Assembly (NCBI GenBank): GCA_020444265.1
Contig: JAHLLH010000005.1
Span: forward strand, 186,001 to 250,000
DNA: 64,000 bases
Origin: a bacterium
Lineage (GTDB): Bacteria > Electryoneota > Electryoneia > Electryoneales > Electryoneaceae
Reading direction: 5' to 3'
Shown here: positions 26,798-35,455 of the stretch, in pieces
Position numbering within the stretch: position 1 is the first letter of the stretch
Layout: every line of letters starts with the position of its first letter
Notes under the pieces: generated by a model
What the model was told of the DNA's origin: nothing
The model's input: the letters and a program-made list of their open reading frames with translations, nothing else
The model's database searches: none
Program-made: the position numbers and the translations under genes

Positions 26798-28272
26798 TTC
26801 GCACTCCTGCCTTCTTTGCGCCGTTCGATACGGCTGAGTAGCACCTTCATGATCTCGAGGTAGAGCTGATCCTTCAGGACCAGGTCTTCCACCTTGGTCT
26901 CGACACTGGGATTATCATTGACCTCGATGACAAACCACTTGTTCCCCACCTGCTTGAGATCGACCCCGTAAAACCCATCACCAATCAGGTTCGCCGCTTT
27001 CAAAGCGAGATTAACCATCCCTTTTGGCGCATCCTCGACGGCCAGTGTTTCCCACTGCCCGTACCGTCCACGTGTCCCCTTTGACGCATGGTTAATGATC
27101 TGCCAATGCTTCTTCGCCATGAAATATTTTGAGATGTAGAGCGGAATACGGTTCAGAATGCCAACCCGCCAATCGAAATCAGTTGGCATAAATTCCTGGG
27201 CAATCAGTAGATCAGAATTCTCGAACAGGCTGCCAGCCTTCGCATTCAATTCCTCGAGTCGATCCACCTTTACGACCCCAAGTGAGGATGAGCTGTCCGG
27301 CTGTTTGAGGATCAGGGGGAAACCGAGCTCCTCAACTACGAGCTTCAAATTGTCTTTGTGCACGATCCTCGTTTCTGGAGTCGGCACTCCAGCACGTGCC
27401 AGGATTTCTGCCAGGTAGACCTTATTGGTGCAACGCAAAATCGAAAGCGGATCGTCGATCACCACCAGCCCTTCCGCATGTGCACGCTGTGCAAATCGAT
27501 AGGTGTAGTGGTTGACCGCGGTGGTCACTCGGATGAAGAGAGCGTCAAATTCACTTAGACGGCCATAGTCATCCTTCCCTATCACCTCGACCGCCATCTC
27601 CAACCCTTCAGCAGCCTTGACAAACTTCTTCAGTGCCTTCTCATCGGATGGTTTCACCGGGTCTTTGTCATCCCAGAGGATGGCGAGATCGAAACGAGGT
27701 GAGCCCGGTTTGCTGATGGAACGGATTCGCCCGCCCATATAGGTGCGCGTCTGCTCGACGGCAAAGTCGAGGTGATCGGGTGGAATCTGGCTGGCAGGCA
27801 TCGGCACAATGCTCCGCAGCGACCAATCCCCTTCGCTGTCACGTGAAAAAGTGGCCCGCAGGAAGGGTGAGGGGAACAGTTTGAAAAGGGCGTTGGCCAA
27901 ACGAGTATGGCGTTTCGCAACATTCCGTCCGAAATAGATGCTCAGGGTAAATCGTTCGGACTGAATAGGGGCCAGAGAGCGCTGAATCCGCTCCTCGAGT
28001 TCATCGGATGCCAAACCCACTACCGCCGGGCTGCGAAGCTCCTGTAGGGTCATCACGCTCGGCATCGGACGATGTCCGCGCGCCTCAGCCAACAACGAGA
28101 CATAGTATCCCGTCGACTGGTATTTATAGTGGCGGCAAAGGTTAAATACACGCGCACGCCGAAGCCGACTGAACTCCGGGTCCATCAGATAGGAGCGTGC
28201 CGCGACAACCCGAATCCCGGGAACATCGAGCGGCCAATCCTTCAACTGGTTCACGACAACCAACAAATCCAT
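26794..28272 (-). CDS. RimK-like ATP-grasp ligase with N-terminal RLAN-type domain
   Basis: 492 residues. ATG 28272 has GGAGG on the coding strand. Residues about 1-190 match an RLAN-like N-terminal domain (VVAARSYL, RVFNLCRHYKYQSTGYYVSLLAEARGH). Residues about 195-485 are ATP-grasp: NKVYLAEILARAGVPTPET, FPLILKQPDSSSSLGV, the metal and ATP site near GDGFYGVDLKQ and VIEVNDNPSVE. RimK-type enzymes add amino acids, usually glutamate, through amide bonds. Here it pairs with a GCS2 ligase, which suggests sequential ligations on a small molecule or peptide. The target is unknown. Confidence 0.88.
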   Translation of the reverse strand: MDLLVVVNQLKDWPLDVPGIRVVAARSYLMDPEFSRLRRARVFNLCRHYKYQSTGYYVSLLAEARGHRPMPSVMTLQELRSPAVVGLASDELEERIQRSLAPIQSERFTLSIYFGRNVAKRHTRLANALFKLFPSPFLRATFSRDSEGDWSLRSIVPMPASQIPPDHLDFAVEQTRTYMGGRIRSISKPGSPRFDLAILWDDKDPVKPSDEKALKKFVKAAEGLEMAVEVIGKDDYGRLSEFDALFIRVTTAVNHYTYRFAQRAHAEGLVVIDDPLSILRCTNKVYLAEILARAGVPTPETRIVHKDNLKLVVEELGFPLILKQPDSSSSLGVVKVDRLEELNAKAGSLFENSDLLIAQEFMPTDFDWRVGILNRIPLYISKYFMAKKHWQIINHASKGTRGRYGQWETLAVEDAPKGMVNLALKAANLIGDGFYGVDLKQVGNKWFVIEVNDNPSVETKVEDLVLKDQLYLEIMKVLLSRIERRKEGRSAK

Positions 28273-28282
28273 ATGGCCTCCG

Positions 28283-28987
28283 CTACTTGCTCTTTTCAAG
28301 GATCAACAGATTGCCATCATAGCTGAGGACACCGAGCAGGATCGCGCCGATCAAGCGATGAATACCCACGGCATACATTCGGTCCCGGCTGCGTTTGTGA
28401 CGGCGCAAGGGGTCAGCGACCAGTACCTCCTGGCTCTTCACTTCGTAGCCGCATAGCACGACAAAGTGCCCGGCCGAGGTGCCACGAATCGGGTCTTCTT
28501 CATCGTCCCATCCGCGTTCTCGTGCGTTTCCGTAGAGATAGGTTGCACTTAGCCCCGTCAGGATCGGGACTCCACGTTTCAGTGTCCGACGAATCAGCCC
28601 TGGCGTGAGGTCCTCGTAGCGGATGATCCCGCCCAAATCGAGGTAGCGCAGGTAGGCATGGGTCGCTTCATGTAGCTTGCCGTCCTGCTTGGCACGCGCC
28701 TGACGGATCAGCGCTGTGCGAAGATCGATCTCGGGATTTGAAAACCAGGTTGGATCAAAGAGACGGAGATCGTAGGTGTAGAGGGTTGCTGAATAGCCCC
28801 GTTCGAGCGCGTGGATGCCCATCAAGACCGCAAGGGTGCCACCATTCGACAGACGATCAACCCCGTCAATCACCTCGTGAAGCGACAGCAAATCACCGTA
28901 ATAGCTATAAATCGATTTGAGACAGGTTGGCCCACAGGTGGAGTCGTCCGGCTGACGCTGGATGTCCAGCTTGAGGCGGATGTCCAT
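28283..28987 (-). CDS. C39-like cysteine peptidase, first gene of the amidoligase cassette
   Basis: 234 residues. ATG 28987 follows GAGGAG at good spacing. The N-terminal QPDDSTCGPTCLKSIY contains the catalytic Cys of a papain-like C39 fold; TSAGHFVVLCGYE holds the likely His, with Asp in LVADPLRRHKRS. There is no signal peptide, ABC transporter or membrane helix, so it is a soluble cytoplasmic enzyme rather than a bacteriocin exporter. It is separated from the ATP-grasp gene by only 10 bp. A role in processing or hydrolysing the product of the two ligases is inferred. Confidence 0.82.
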   Translation of the reverse strand: MDIRLKLDIQRQPDDSTCGPTCLKSIYSYYGDLLSLHEVIDGVDRLSNGGTLAVLMGIHALERGYSATLYTYDLRLFDPTWFSNPEIDLRTALIRQARAKQDGKLHEATHAYLRYLDLGGIIRYEDLTPGLIRRTLKRGVPILTGLSATYLYGNARERGWDDEEDPIRGTSAGHFVVLCGYEVKSQEVLVADPLRRHKRSRDRMYAVGIHRLIGAILLGVLSYDGNLLILEKSK

Positions 28988-29298
28988 ACGAATACTCCTC
29001 GACACCCGGAACAGGTCTCAAACCGGCCACCTTCCGGTCGGTGGGGTTGCCGAGGGGTCCGGAATCCACGCTACTCAAGCCCTCGACCTTGGTAGGGCGG
29101 TAATGTACGCTCGTTTTCGAAAATCCAGATATGGCTCCAATTTTGAGACTCCATTTGTACACCTGATCTGTTACATGATCTCCGTACCCCCACTCCCCCT
29201 GTAAGCAGTTTTCCATCTGGTTGGTATGTGGCTCCTCCGCTCACAATTTTATTCCCATGCACGAATTCAACAGGGAGGCCCCAATTCCAGCACTAAGT
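28988..29298. other. Upstream region of the amidoligase cassette
   Basis: Non-coding stretch with no convincing ORF. It must contain the minus-strand promoter of the cassette, but no clear -35/-10 pair was found. A hairpin-like segment (AACCGGCCACC / GGTGGGGTT) lies near 29021-29048. Confidence 0.35.
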
Positions 29299-29327
29299 TT
29301 GATTTACCTAACATCTTTCGCTATACT
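29299..29327 (+). promoter_or_regulatory. Sigma-70 promoter of the heme monooxygenase-like gene
   Basis: TTGATT (29299-29304), 17-bp spacer, TATACT (29322-29327). The predicted leader of about 95 nt can fold: GTTGCC (about 29333) with GGCAAC, and GGATG with CATCC inside. Confidence 0.65.
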
Positions 29328-29430
29328 TAGCCGTTGCCGTGGATGATTTCTCAACCATCCGTCACAGAGGCAACCAGGTCAGGGGGGATGGACAAAACGC
29401 GTGCTTGGCACCGGTAGCTGGAGTGATAGA

Positions 29431-29751
29431 ATGTTCGTCGCCATGAACAGGATTACTGTATCCGAAGAGTACCTCGAAAAGTTCGAATACATGTTCAAAA
29501 CCCGTGCGGGTGAAGTGGATCAGGAAAAGGGCTTTATTGAAGCGAAGATCCTGCGTCCCAAAAAAGAAGGCCAGCCCTATATCGTAATGACCTACTGGGA
29601 GTCGGAAGCCGACTTCAACCACTGGGTCGATTCGGGTGCCTACATGAAAGGCCATTCCCGTGCTTTCGGCGATATGCAGAAGGCGCGTGAGGAGGGCCGC
29701 AAAATGCCGATGCACAGCGATGTCGAGACCTATGAGGTCTTCGCTCAATAG
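29431..29751 (+). CDS. Antibiotic-biosynthesis-monooxygenase-fold protein, heme-degrading HmoA-like
   Basis: 106 residues. ATG 29431 follows GGAG at 29420. The start FVAMNRITV has the Asn seen in IsdG/HmoA heme monooxygenases. The middle has GFIEAKILRP, then TYWESEADFNHW, and a His in GHSRAFGD that could bind heme iron. The family forms ferredoxin-like dimeric barrels that open heme to release iron. The heme pocket residues fit, but other ABM-fold functions are possible. It is a single-gene unit with its own promoter and terminator. Confidence 0.82.
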   Translation: MFVAMNRITVSEEYLEKFEYMFKTRAGEVDQEKGFIEAKILRPKKEGQPYIVMTYWESEADFNHWVDSGAYMKGHSRAFGDMQKAREEGRKMPMHSDVETYEVFAQ

Positions 29752-29777
29752 GCTGCGTCACAGCTTTGAACAGATCA

Positions 29778-29812
29778 AAACACCGCCCCCTCCGGGCGGT
29801 GTTTATTGTCCC
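29778..29812 (+). terminator. Terminator after the HmoA-like gene
   Basis: Perfect 11-bp stem AAACACCGCCC (29778-29788) / GGGCGGTGTTT (29794-29804), then ATTGTCC. Confidence 0.85.
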
Positions 29813-29879
29813 CGTTTGCACCCTCAAACCACCATCCTCGAGTTTGCTCATCCCCGCATGGGGTGCTACTTTACCTGTA

Positions 29880-29901
29880 GCCCTGCGTACATACGCAGGG
29901 C
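29880..29901. other. Perfect 10-bp hairpin upstream of the M6 protease gene
   Basis: GCCCTGCGTA (29880-29889) / TACGCAGGGC (29892-29901), with GTTTT shortly after. It may be a second terminator or a stabilising 5' structure of the protease mRNA. Confidence 0.5.
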
Positions 29902-29966
29902 ATTCGTTTTCAACGGCTGCAAAAGCCCCGCACCATTGCAGCACGCCGTCCTGTCTGGAGGAAGCA

Positions 29967-32642
29967 ATGTCTTACCGTCACAGTTTGTTCACGGCCATCG
30001 CCCTCGCTCTGATTATTCTGCCCGCGGCCGCGATGCCACCCCATCCTGATCTGGTTGACCGGATTGATCGTGGTGAGCAGCCACTCCCTTATGCGCTGCA
30101 GCATCGCGCAGAACTGATGGCACGAGGTGTGGACACTCCCCCCGAAGCAGTTCGGTGGAACTCGGGCGAATTGGATGACATCAACTTCAACACCCTTCTC
30201 CTCTTGCTCGACTTCAGCGACAACGTTCAAAATGTGGATGCTACCGATTTCGACAGCCTGATGTACGGCAATTACTTCGGGACGGTGAAGCATTTCTACC
30301 AGGATGCCTCCTACGGCAACTTCTTTGTTCAGACGGAAAACTTCCCCGGCACGATCGGCTGGCTGAGAATGCCTGAGACCTACGACTATTATGTTGACGG
30401 TCAGAATGGCTATGGCGACTACCCTGCCAATGTGCAGGGGATGGTGGTCGATGCGATCAACGCTGCCGACGAATTCGTCAACTTCGCAGACTACGATAAC
30501 GATGACAACGGAGCGGTGGACGGTTTGATGATTGTCCACGCCGGCCGTGGCGCGGAATTCACAGGCAGCGACAATATGATCTGGTCGCACTCCTGGTCGA
30601 TTCCGACCCAGACACTGGATGGTGTCACCATCCGTCGCTACGTCACCATGCCGGAATACTGGTCCAGCCATGGCGACATGACCTGCGGGGTCTTTGCTCA
30701 TGAAATGGGCCATATGATCTTTGGTCTGCCTGACCTCTACGATACCGACTACAGCTCGAATGGTGTCGGCGACTGGAGTCTGATGGCAGGCGGTTCCTGG
30801 AATGGGAACACGGGTAACTCTCCCGCGCATCCGGATGCCTGGTGCCGTGTTCAGATGGGATTCCTCGAGGCAACTGAGATCACAGAGAACGGTCCCTTCT
30901 CCTTCCCTCAGGTTGCAACCAACGAGGCAGTCTACCGTGTCCAGTCCGCTGTGATGAATCCCAATGAGTATTTCCTCGTCGAGAACCGTCAACGGACCAG
31001 CTATGACGCTGCGCTGCCGTCAGATGGACTGCTGATCTGGCACATTGACGAAAACGTCAATACAGGTAACTCGATGGAGTGGTATCCCGGTTTTGAGAAC
31101 CAGGGTCACTACCTCGTTGCGATTGAACAGGCGGACGGCAACTGGTCACTCGAACACGACAGCGGTTCTGGTGATGGAGGCGACCCCTTCCCCGGCAGCA
31201 CCAATGCGACCGCGTTCGATGGGCAGAGCATCCCCAGCAGCAACTCCTACAACGGCGACCCGACTTTTGTCGGAATCGTCAACATCAGTCCCTCCGCTGA
31301 AACGATGAGTGCGAATGTGGTCCTCACCCCGCTTCCCGCGCCTCACACCCTCGACTACACGATCGATGTGGAATCAGGCGAGGCGACCTTCAGCTGGATG
31401 ATGGACGGTGATGTCAGCGATGTGCTTGGCTATACGGTTTATCGTGACGGTGCGCTGATCGGCAACGCCGAGGAGATGACCTTCAGCGATGAACTGCCTG
31501 AGATGGAGACCCACTATACCTATACGGTGAGCGCGGTCTGGCCGGAGGGTGAGTCGATTTACAACCCCAGTATCGATGTCTTCTGGCCGGGTGCGGCTGC
31601 TCCGAAGCGGCTTCGGTACGAAGTGGTGGACCTGGACAACCGTGTTATCAACCTGATGTGGAACCAGTGGCGCAGTGACAGTCTGCTGGCCGATGATGGC
31701 AGCTACGAGCAAAACACTTACCTGAGCAGCAATGTGCCCAGCGGCCCGAAACTGGCCCAACGTTTGACCGCCCCCGCAGATGGGTTTGTCAGCGGAGTAC
31801 GAATCTGGTTCAATGACAACGCCACCTTCGAACTCGGCGAAGTCCGAGTCCGGATCTACACCGACAACAACGACACCCCCGGTGCAGAGATCTATGCCAG
31901 CGGGGTCTTCATCCCGGAAAGCACCGGCTGGATCACCCATGACCTCGGTGAACAGGCTGTGATGGTCGCCGATGGGGCCGACATCTGGGTCGCGGTCGAG
32001 TGGGTTGAAACCGGCCACTCGATGATTGGACGCGATGTCAGCAGCGAGTACCGGGGACGTGCCGCCATCGCACTGGACGGCAGCACGTGGCAGGGACTGG
32101 ATGAGGCGCTGAACGGTATCCTCGAGGGCAACCCGCTTATCCGTGCCGAATTTGGACGGGATGAAGCGGTTGGTGTGATGGGCCTGCAGGAGTTTGAGGT
32201 CTACCGTGACGACGAGCTGCTGGCGACGATCACCGATACCCAGTACGAGGATACCCTTCCCGAAGAAGGCGTCTACACCTACCATGTAGATGCGATCTAC
32301 GTGCAGGGCACCTCCTCGTCGGAGAATTTGAATGTTGACACCAACACGCTCGACGTTCCCGCGATTGATGCACTTCCGACCGGCTTTGCCATCGGCAACG
32401 CCTACCCGAACCCCTTCAACCCGAGTGTGGCAGTGGCGGTGACCCTGGGACGGACAAGCGATGTCCGGTTCCAGGTCTTCGACGTCCTCGGACGGCAGGT
32501 GGCGGATGTCCGTCGCGACCGCCTGAGCGCCGGGTCACACACTCTTAGCTGGACCGCAGATGGTGTCGCGTCCGGCGTCTACTTTCTCCGCATCCAAGCC
32601 GGTCCCGAAACCGCCATGCGTAAAGTGGTGCTGATGCGGTAG
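29967..32642 (+). CDS. Secreted M6 family metalloprotease with C-terminal sorting domain
   Basis: 891 residues. ATG 29967 follows GGAGG. Signal peptide about 1-24, pro-region, then an immune-inhibitor-A-like M6 catalytic domain with zinc motif HEMGH starting at H245, and FGLPDLYD. Beta domains follow: a fibronectin-III-like part (VLGYTVYRDGALIG), a jelly-roll-like part (about 560-700), another Fn-III-like segment, and a C-terminal domain with NAYPNPFNPS, FQVFDVLGRQVADV and GVYFLRIQAG. The C-terminal pattern is the type-A sorting signal used by type IX secretion or related systems. It probably degrades extracellular protein. No Por secretion gene lies in the window. Confidence 0.9.
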   Translation: MSYRHSLFTAIALALIILPAAAMPPHPDLVDRIDRGEQPLPYALQHRAELMARGVDTPPEAVRWNSGELDDINFNTLLLLLDFSDNVQNVDATDFDSLMYGNYFGTVKHFYQDASYGNFFVQTENFPGTIGWLRMPETYDYYVDGQNGYGDYPANVQGMVVDAINAADEFVNFADYDNDDNGAVDGLMIVHAGRGAEFTGSDNMIWSHSWSIPTQTLDGVTIRRYVTMPEYWSSHGDMTCGVFAHEMGHMIFGLPDLYDTDYSSNGVGDWSLMAGGSWNGNTGNSPAHPDAWCRVQMGFLEATEITENGPFSFPQVATNEAVYRVQSAVMNPNEYFLVENRQRTSYDAALPSDGLLIWHIDENVNTGNSMEWYPGFENQGHYLVAIEQADGNWSLEHDSGSGDGGDPFPGSTNATAFDGQSIPSSNSYNGDPTFVGIVNISPSAETMSANVVLTPLPAPHTLDYTIDVESGEATFSWMMDGDVSDVLGYTVYRDGALIGNAEEMTFSDELPEMETHYTYTVSAVWPEGESIYNPSIDVFWPGAAAPKRLRYEVVDLDNRVINLMWNQWRSDSLLADDGSYEQNTYLSSNVPSGPKLAQRLTAPADGFVSGVRIWFNDNATFELGEVRVRIYTDNNDTPGAEIYASGVFIPESTGWITHDLGEQAVMVADGADIWVAVEWVETGHSMIGRDVSSEYRGRAAIALDGSTWQGLDEALNGILEGNPLIRAEFGRDEAVGVMGLQEFEVYRDDELLATITDTQYEDTLPEEGVYTYHVDAIYVQGTSSSENLNVDTNTLDVPAIDALPTGFAIGNAYPNPFNPSVAVAVTLGRTSDVRFQVFDVLGRQVADVRRDRLSAGSHTLSWTADGVASGVYFLRIQAGPETAMRKVVLMR

Positions 32643-32664
32643 GGATCACATTCTCTCGTTATCC

Positions 32665-32692
32665 TGGCCCGGGCAATCTTGTTGCCCGGGTT
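32665..32692. repeat. 28-bp palindromic repeat, copy 1
   Basis: Contains CCCGGGCAA / TTGCCCGGG with loop TCTTG (32669-32691) and TTTCC after. It probably ends the protease transcript. It is an exact inverted copy of 32897-32924. Confidence 0.85.
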
Positions 32693-32819
32693 TCCTGGTT
32701 TCAAGAGGATGGTGAGAATGAGGCACGCACTGTCCTGTCGTAGCTCTCGCTCAGCTCTACAAGCGGATTTTCGGGATGATAGAGAGGGAAGGATCACGAC
32801 ATAGGTGAAGTTCTCTTCC

Positions 32820-32924
32820 TCTCAATACTTACTCGCTTCGTGAAGAGACCCGGGCAAGGTTCCACAAGACTCAATACATCCTCGTGAGGTGAAGAGACCC
32901 GGGCAACAAGATTGCCCGGGCCAG
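32820..32924. repeat. Imperfect direct repeats leading to inverted copy 2
   Basis: An 18-base block GTGAAGAGACCCGGGCAA is present at 32840-32857 and 32889-32906, in longer similar units starting CTCAATAC. The second unit continues into 32897-32924, the exact reverse complement of the 28 bp at 32665-32692. The region between the protease and hsp20 (32643-33011) contains no gene. This looks like a small repeat element or rearranged intergenic palindromes. Confidence 0.75.
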
Positions 32925-32925
32925 A

Positions 32926-32958
32926 CAAAAAAGCGGGACCGCGAATGCGGTCCCGCTT
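32926..32958 (-). terminator. Rho-independent terminator of hsp20
   Basis: Perfect 12-bp stem (32931-32942 / 32947-32958) with GAAT loop. On the minus strand a run of six or more T follows. Confidence 0.9.
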
Positions 32959-33011
32959 ATCTATTGAGCCCGGCCGGACGTTCGCCCGGCGCGGGATTGT
33001 ACTCGTTTCGG

Positions 33012-33443
33012 TCAGGCCGCCTTGATCTCGATCTTTTTCGGCTTGGCCTCTTCCGCCTTCGGCAGGGTGATGGTCAGGACACCGTCGGCAAAGGCGGCGC
33101 TGATCTTCTCTGCGTGAATCGACCCACCGAGGGTGAAGCTGCGGCTGAACTTGCCGTAGACACGCTCGTTCAGGTGCAGGCTTTCCTTCTTCTCGCCTGT
33201 GACCACCTTGCGCTCACCCGAGATGGTCAGGACGCCATCCTCAAAGGTGATGTCGATATCATCACGGCTCATACCCGGCAGGTCGGCGAGGATCCGGAAC
33301 CCCTCTTCCGCTTCGACGATGTCCATGCGGGGCATCCAGCTGCGGGTCACCATCTGGTTGTCCATATCCGAAAACATCTCCTCCATCAGACGGTTCCAGT
33401 TGCGGTTCATCATGCTGTTCGGCATCCAACGTACGAGACTCAT
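33012..33443 (-). CDS. Small heat-shock protein, Hsp20/alpha-crystallin family
   Basis: 143 residues. The alpha-crystallin domain is at about 40-130: PRMDIVEAEEGF, DLPGMSRDDIDITFEDG, GERK and YGKFSRSFTL. The conserved AFADGVLTITLPK sits near the C-terminus, followed by a short I-x-I tail (KIEIKAA). ATP-independent holdase that binds unfolding proteins. It is divergent from an htrA-type protease, which fits a protein-quality stress locus. The start ATG 33443 has an AAGGAG-like site. Confidence 0.93.
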   Translation of the reverse strand: MSLVRWMPNSMMNRNWNRLMEEMFSDMDNQMVTRSWMPRMDIVEAEEGFRILADLPGMSRDDIDITFEDGVLTISGERKVVTGEKKESLHLNERVYGKFSRSFTLGGSIHAEKISAAFADGVLTITLPKAEEAKPKKIEIKAA

Positions 33444-33844
33444 GGTTCAACTCCTTTTTTTTCGTTTGTTTCTATAGTGTCGCCGTCACCCGACGGCTCG
33501 TTTGCGTGTTCGCCCCATACTTTTGCAACGGCTGTGCCAAAACTGATCTCAACCAGTCTCCGCAGAGAGACTAAATGAAATAGACAAGAGATAGAGGATC
33601 TCTCGCAGCATCTGACCACACCTTCCAGAGAAGCCAGAACAGCCACACTGCAACAATGACAGTACTCGTCTTGCCAATTTGGCAGTATTTCGCGTCAGGT
33701 TTGACATTCTTTCTGAACTGGCAGAAGTGCAGCCGGGTGGGCTCCAACAATCTCTCCTCGGCCCGGGAACGGAGCGGAGGGTCCAGTCGTACCAAAGCCG
33801 ACTTGCAGAACTGTACAAACCATCCTCCAAGGAGGAAGACTACC
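33444..33844. promoter_or_regulatory. Divergent hsp20-htrA promoter region with two dyads
   Basis: 401 bp, no gene. Contains the perfect 13-bp dyad TGCCAA-T-TTGGCA (33672-33684) and, shortly after, GTCA-GGTT-TGAC (about 33695-33706) ending in a TTGACA -35-like hexamer. The similar shape of the two dyads suggests an operator for stress regulation. No regulator is assigned. Confidence 0.45.
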
Positions 33845-35338
33845 ATGAAGTGGAATGAACGCAAGAGACGCGGCACCACAATTCTGCTCGCCGCGTTGCT
33901 GACCATCAGTGTTGTATCCCTCTCCCTCACCGTCCCCGCGGCTCATGCGCAGGGTGATGAGGAGATGAGCATGCAGAGCCGTTACCCAGTCGTTGGATCG
34001 ACCTTCGACAGTCCCTTTGTTGCCGTCGCGGAGCGTTTGAAACCCGCCGTCGTCTATATCAAAGTCGTCCGGGAGCGTGAGATCCAACCTCTCCCCTTCT
34101 TCGATTTCCATCCCTTCTTCGGACCGGGTCCGGAAGGGCAGGAAAGCGAACCCCGTACCCAGAAGGTTCCTTCGAGCGGGACAGGCTTCATCATCGATGC
34201 CTCCGGGCTGGTGGTGACCAACAACCATGTGGTAGACAGTGCCACCGAAATCAAGGTTTCGTTGTCGGATGGGTCAGAGCGGGACGGTGAAGTGATCGGT
34301 GTAGATCCCGAAACGGATCTCGCGCTGATCAGCATCGGGGCGGTCCCCGAGGATCATGTCGCACCTCTTGGCGATTCGGATGCGATCCGTATCGGCGACT
34401 GGGCCATTGCGATGGGCAACCCGATGGGTCTCGATTGGACCTTGACCGTCGGCGTGATTTCAGCGAAGGGCCGCAGCAACCTGAACATCGGTGGCGGACG
34501 CACGTCGCCGGCCTTCCAGGACTTTATTCAGACGGACGCCTCGATCAACTTTGGCAACTCCGGCGGTCCCTTGACCAACATCCATGGTGAAGTCATTGGG
34601 ATCAACGCAGCCATCAACACCCGCGCCCAGAACATCGGCTTTGCCATTCCGATTAACCTTGCGAAGGAAGTTGTCAAGCAGCTCCAGGAATCGGGGAGGG
34701 TTTCACGTGGTTACCTCGGCATGGTCCCACGAGAACTGAACAGCTTGATGGCCGAGGCACTCAACCTGGACGCAGACGCGGAGGGAGTCTTTGTTGAATC
34801 AGTTCAGGATGGAACGCCCGCATCGGATGGCGGCTTGGCAGCCTCGGATGTCATAGTCGAGATCGATGGCATCCCGGTCAGTGAAGTGAGCGATTTTCGC
34901 TTCCGTGTGGCACGTCACGCTCCCGGTGACAAAATGGAGTTGACGGTCTTGCGTGATGGGAAGACGAAACGTCTCGACTTCGAGCTTGGTGATCGAGCTG
35001 ACTATGTCGAAAACGCACGCGATAACCGTACACCGGAACGTGGCCCGGAGGCTTGGATGGGTCTCTCGGTCACAGGTCTGGACAGCCCGATGGCTCAGCG
35101 TGCGCGAGTTCAAGTCGAACAGGGTGTCCTGATCACCAAACTGACAGAAGAATCTCCTGCAAATGGGCAGCTTCGTCCAGGCGATGTCATTGTTGAGGTG
35201 GATAAGCATCGGATCAACTCGATCTCGGACTGGCGAGAGGTCACCGAAGACCTCGGCAGCTCAGACCGTGCCATCCTGGTCAAGTTCCACCCCCAGGGCC
35301 GTGAACTGACCCGCTACATCGCGTTGAAAAAAGAATAG
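33845..35338 (+). CDS. HtrA/DegP-type periplasmic serine protease
   Basis: 497 residues; ATG 33845 follows AAGGAGGAAG. Signal peptide ending AAHAQ (about 36). Trypsin-like domain with triad H128 (TNNHVVD), D158 (ETDLALI) and S239 (GNSGGPL), then two PDZ domains (about 300-390, RGYLGMV..., and about 410-495, AWMGLSV...). Role: periplasmic degradation or chaperoning of misfolded envelope proteins, matching its divergent partner Hsp20. The long preceding open frame (from 33656) lies in the promoter. Confidence 0.94.
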   Translation: MKWNERKRRGTTILLAALLTISVVSLSLTVPAAHAQGDEEMSMQSRYPVVGSTFDSPFVAVAERLKPAVVYIKVVREREIQPLPFFDFHPFFGPGPEGQESEPRTQKVPSSGTGFIIDASGLVVTNNHVVDSATEIKVSLSDGSERDGEVIGVDPETDLALISIGAVPEDHVAPLGDSDAIRIGDWAIAMGNPMGLDWTLTVGVISAKGRSNLNIGGGRTSPAFQDFIQTDASINFGNSGGPLTNIHGEVIGINAAINTRAQNIGFAIPINLAKEVVKQLQESGRVSRGYLGMVPRELNSLMAEALNLDADAEGVFVESVQDGTPASDGGLAASDVIVEIDGIPVSEVSDFRFRVARHAPGDKMELTVLRDGKTKRLDFELGDRADYVENARDNRTPERGPEAWMGLSVTGLDSPMAQRARVQVEQGVLITKLTEESPANGQLRPGDVIVEVDKHRINSISDWREVTEDLGSSDRAILVKFHPQGRELTRYIALKKE

Positions 35339-35355
35339 AGTGTCGTTGCCAACCC

Positions 35356-35399
35356 AAATGGGTCGTCCCTGCAGAATGAACGGGGCGACCCATTTCTGT
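35356..35399 (+). terminator. Terminator after htrA
   Basis: AAATGGGTCG (35356-35365) plus TCCC pairs with GGGG plus CGACCCATTT (35382-35395), followed by CTGTT. Confidence 0.75.
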
Positions 35400-35455
35400 T
35401 GCCCCCCCGTTCCACGCTACCTAGCTTCGGTTACCCCCCAGTAGAGGAGTTGTGC

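Noticed and set aside
28283-28987. Bacteriocin or microcin export system from the C39-like peptidase
   Set aside because: No ABC transporter domain, membrane helices or precursor peptide nearby.
28905-29216. 103-residue minus-strand ORF upstream of the C39-like gene
   Set aside because: Low-complexity, no ribosome site, overlaps the true gene start, no recognisable motif.
33690-33720. Sigma-54 promoter upstream of htrA
   Set aside because: The GG and GC dinucleotides do not have the required 10-bp spacing.
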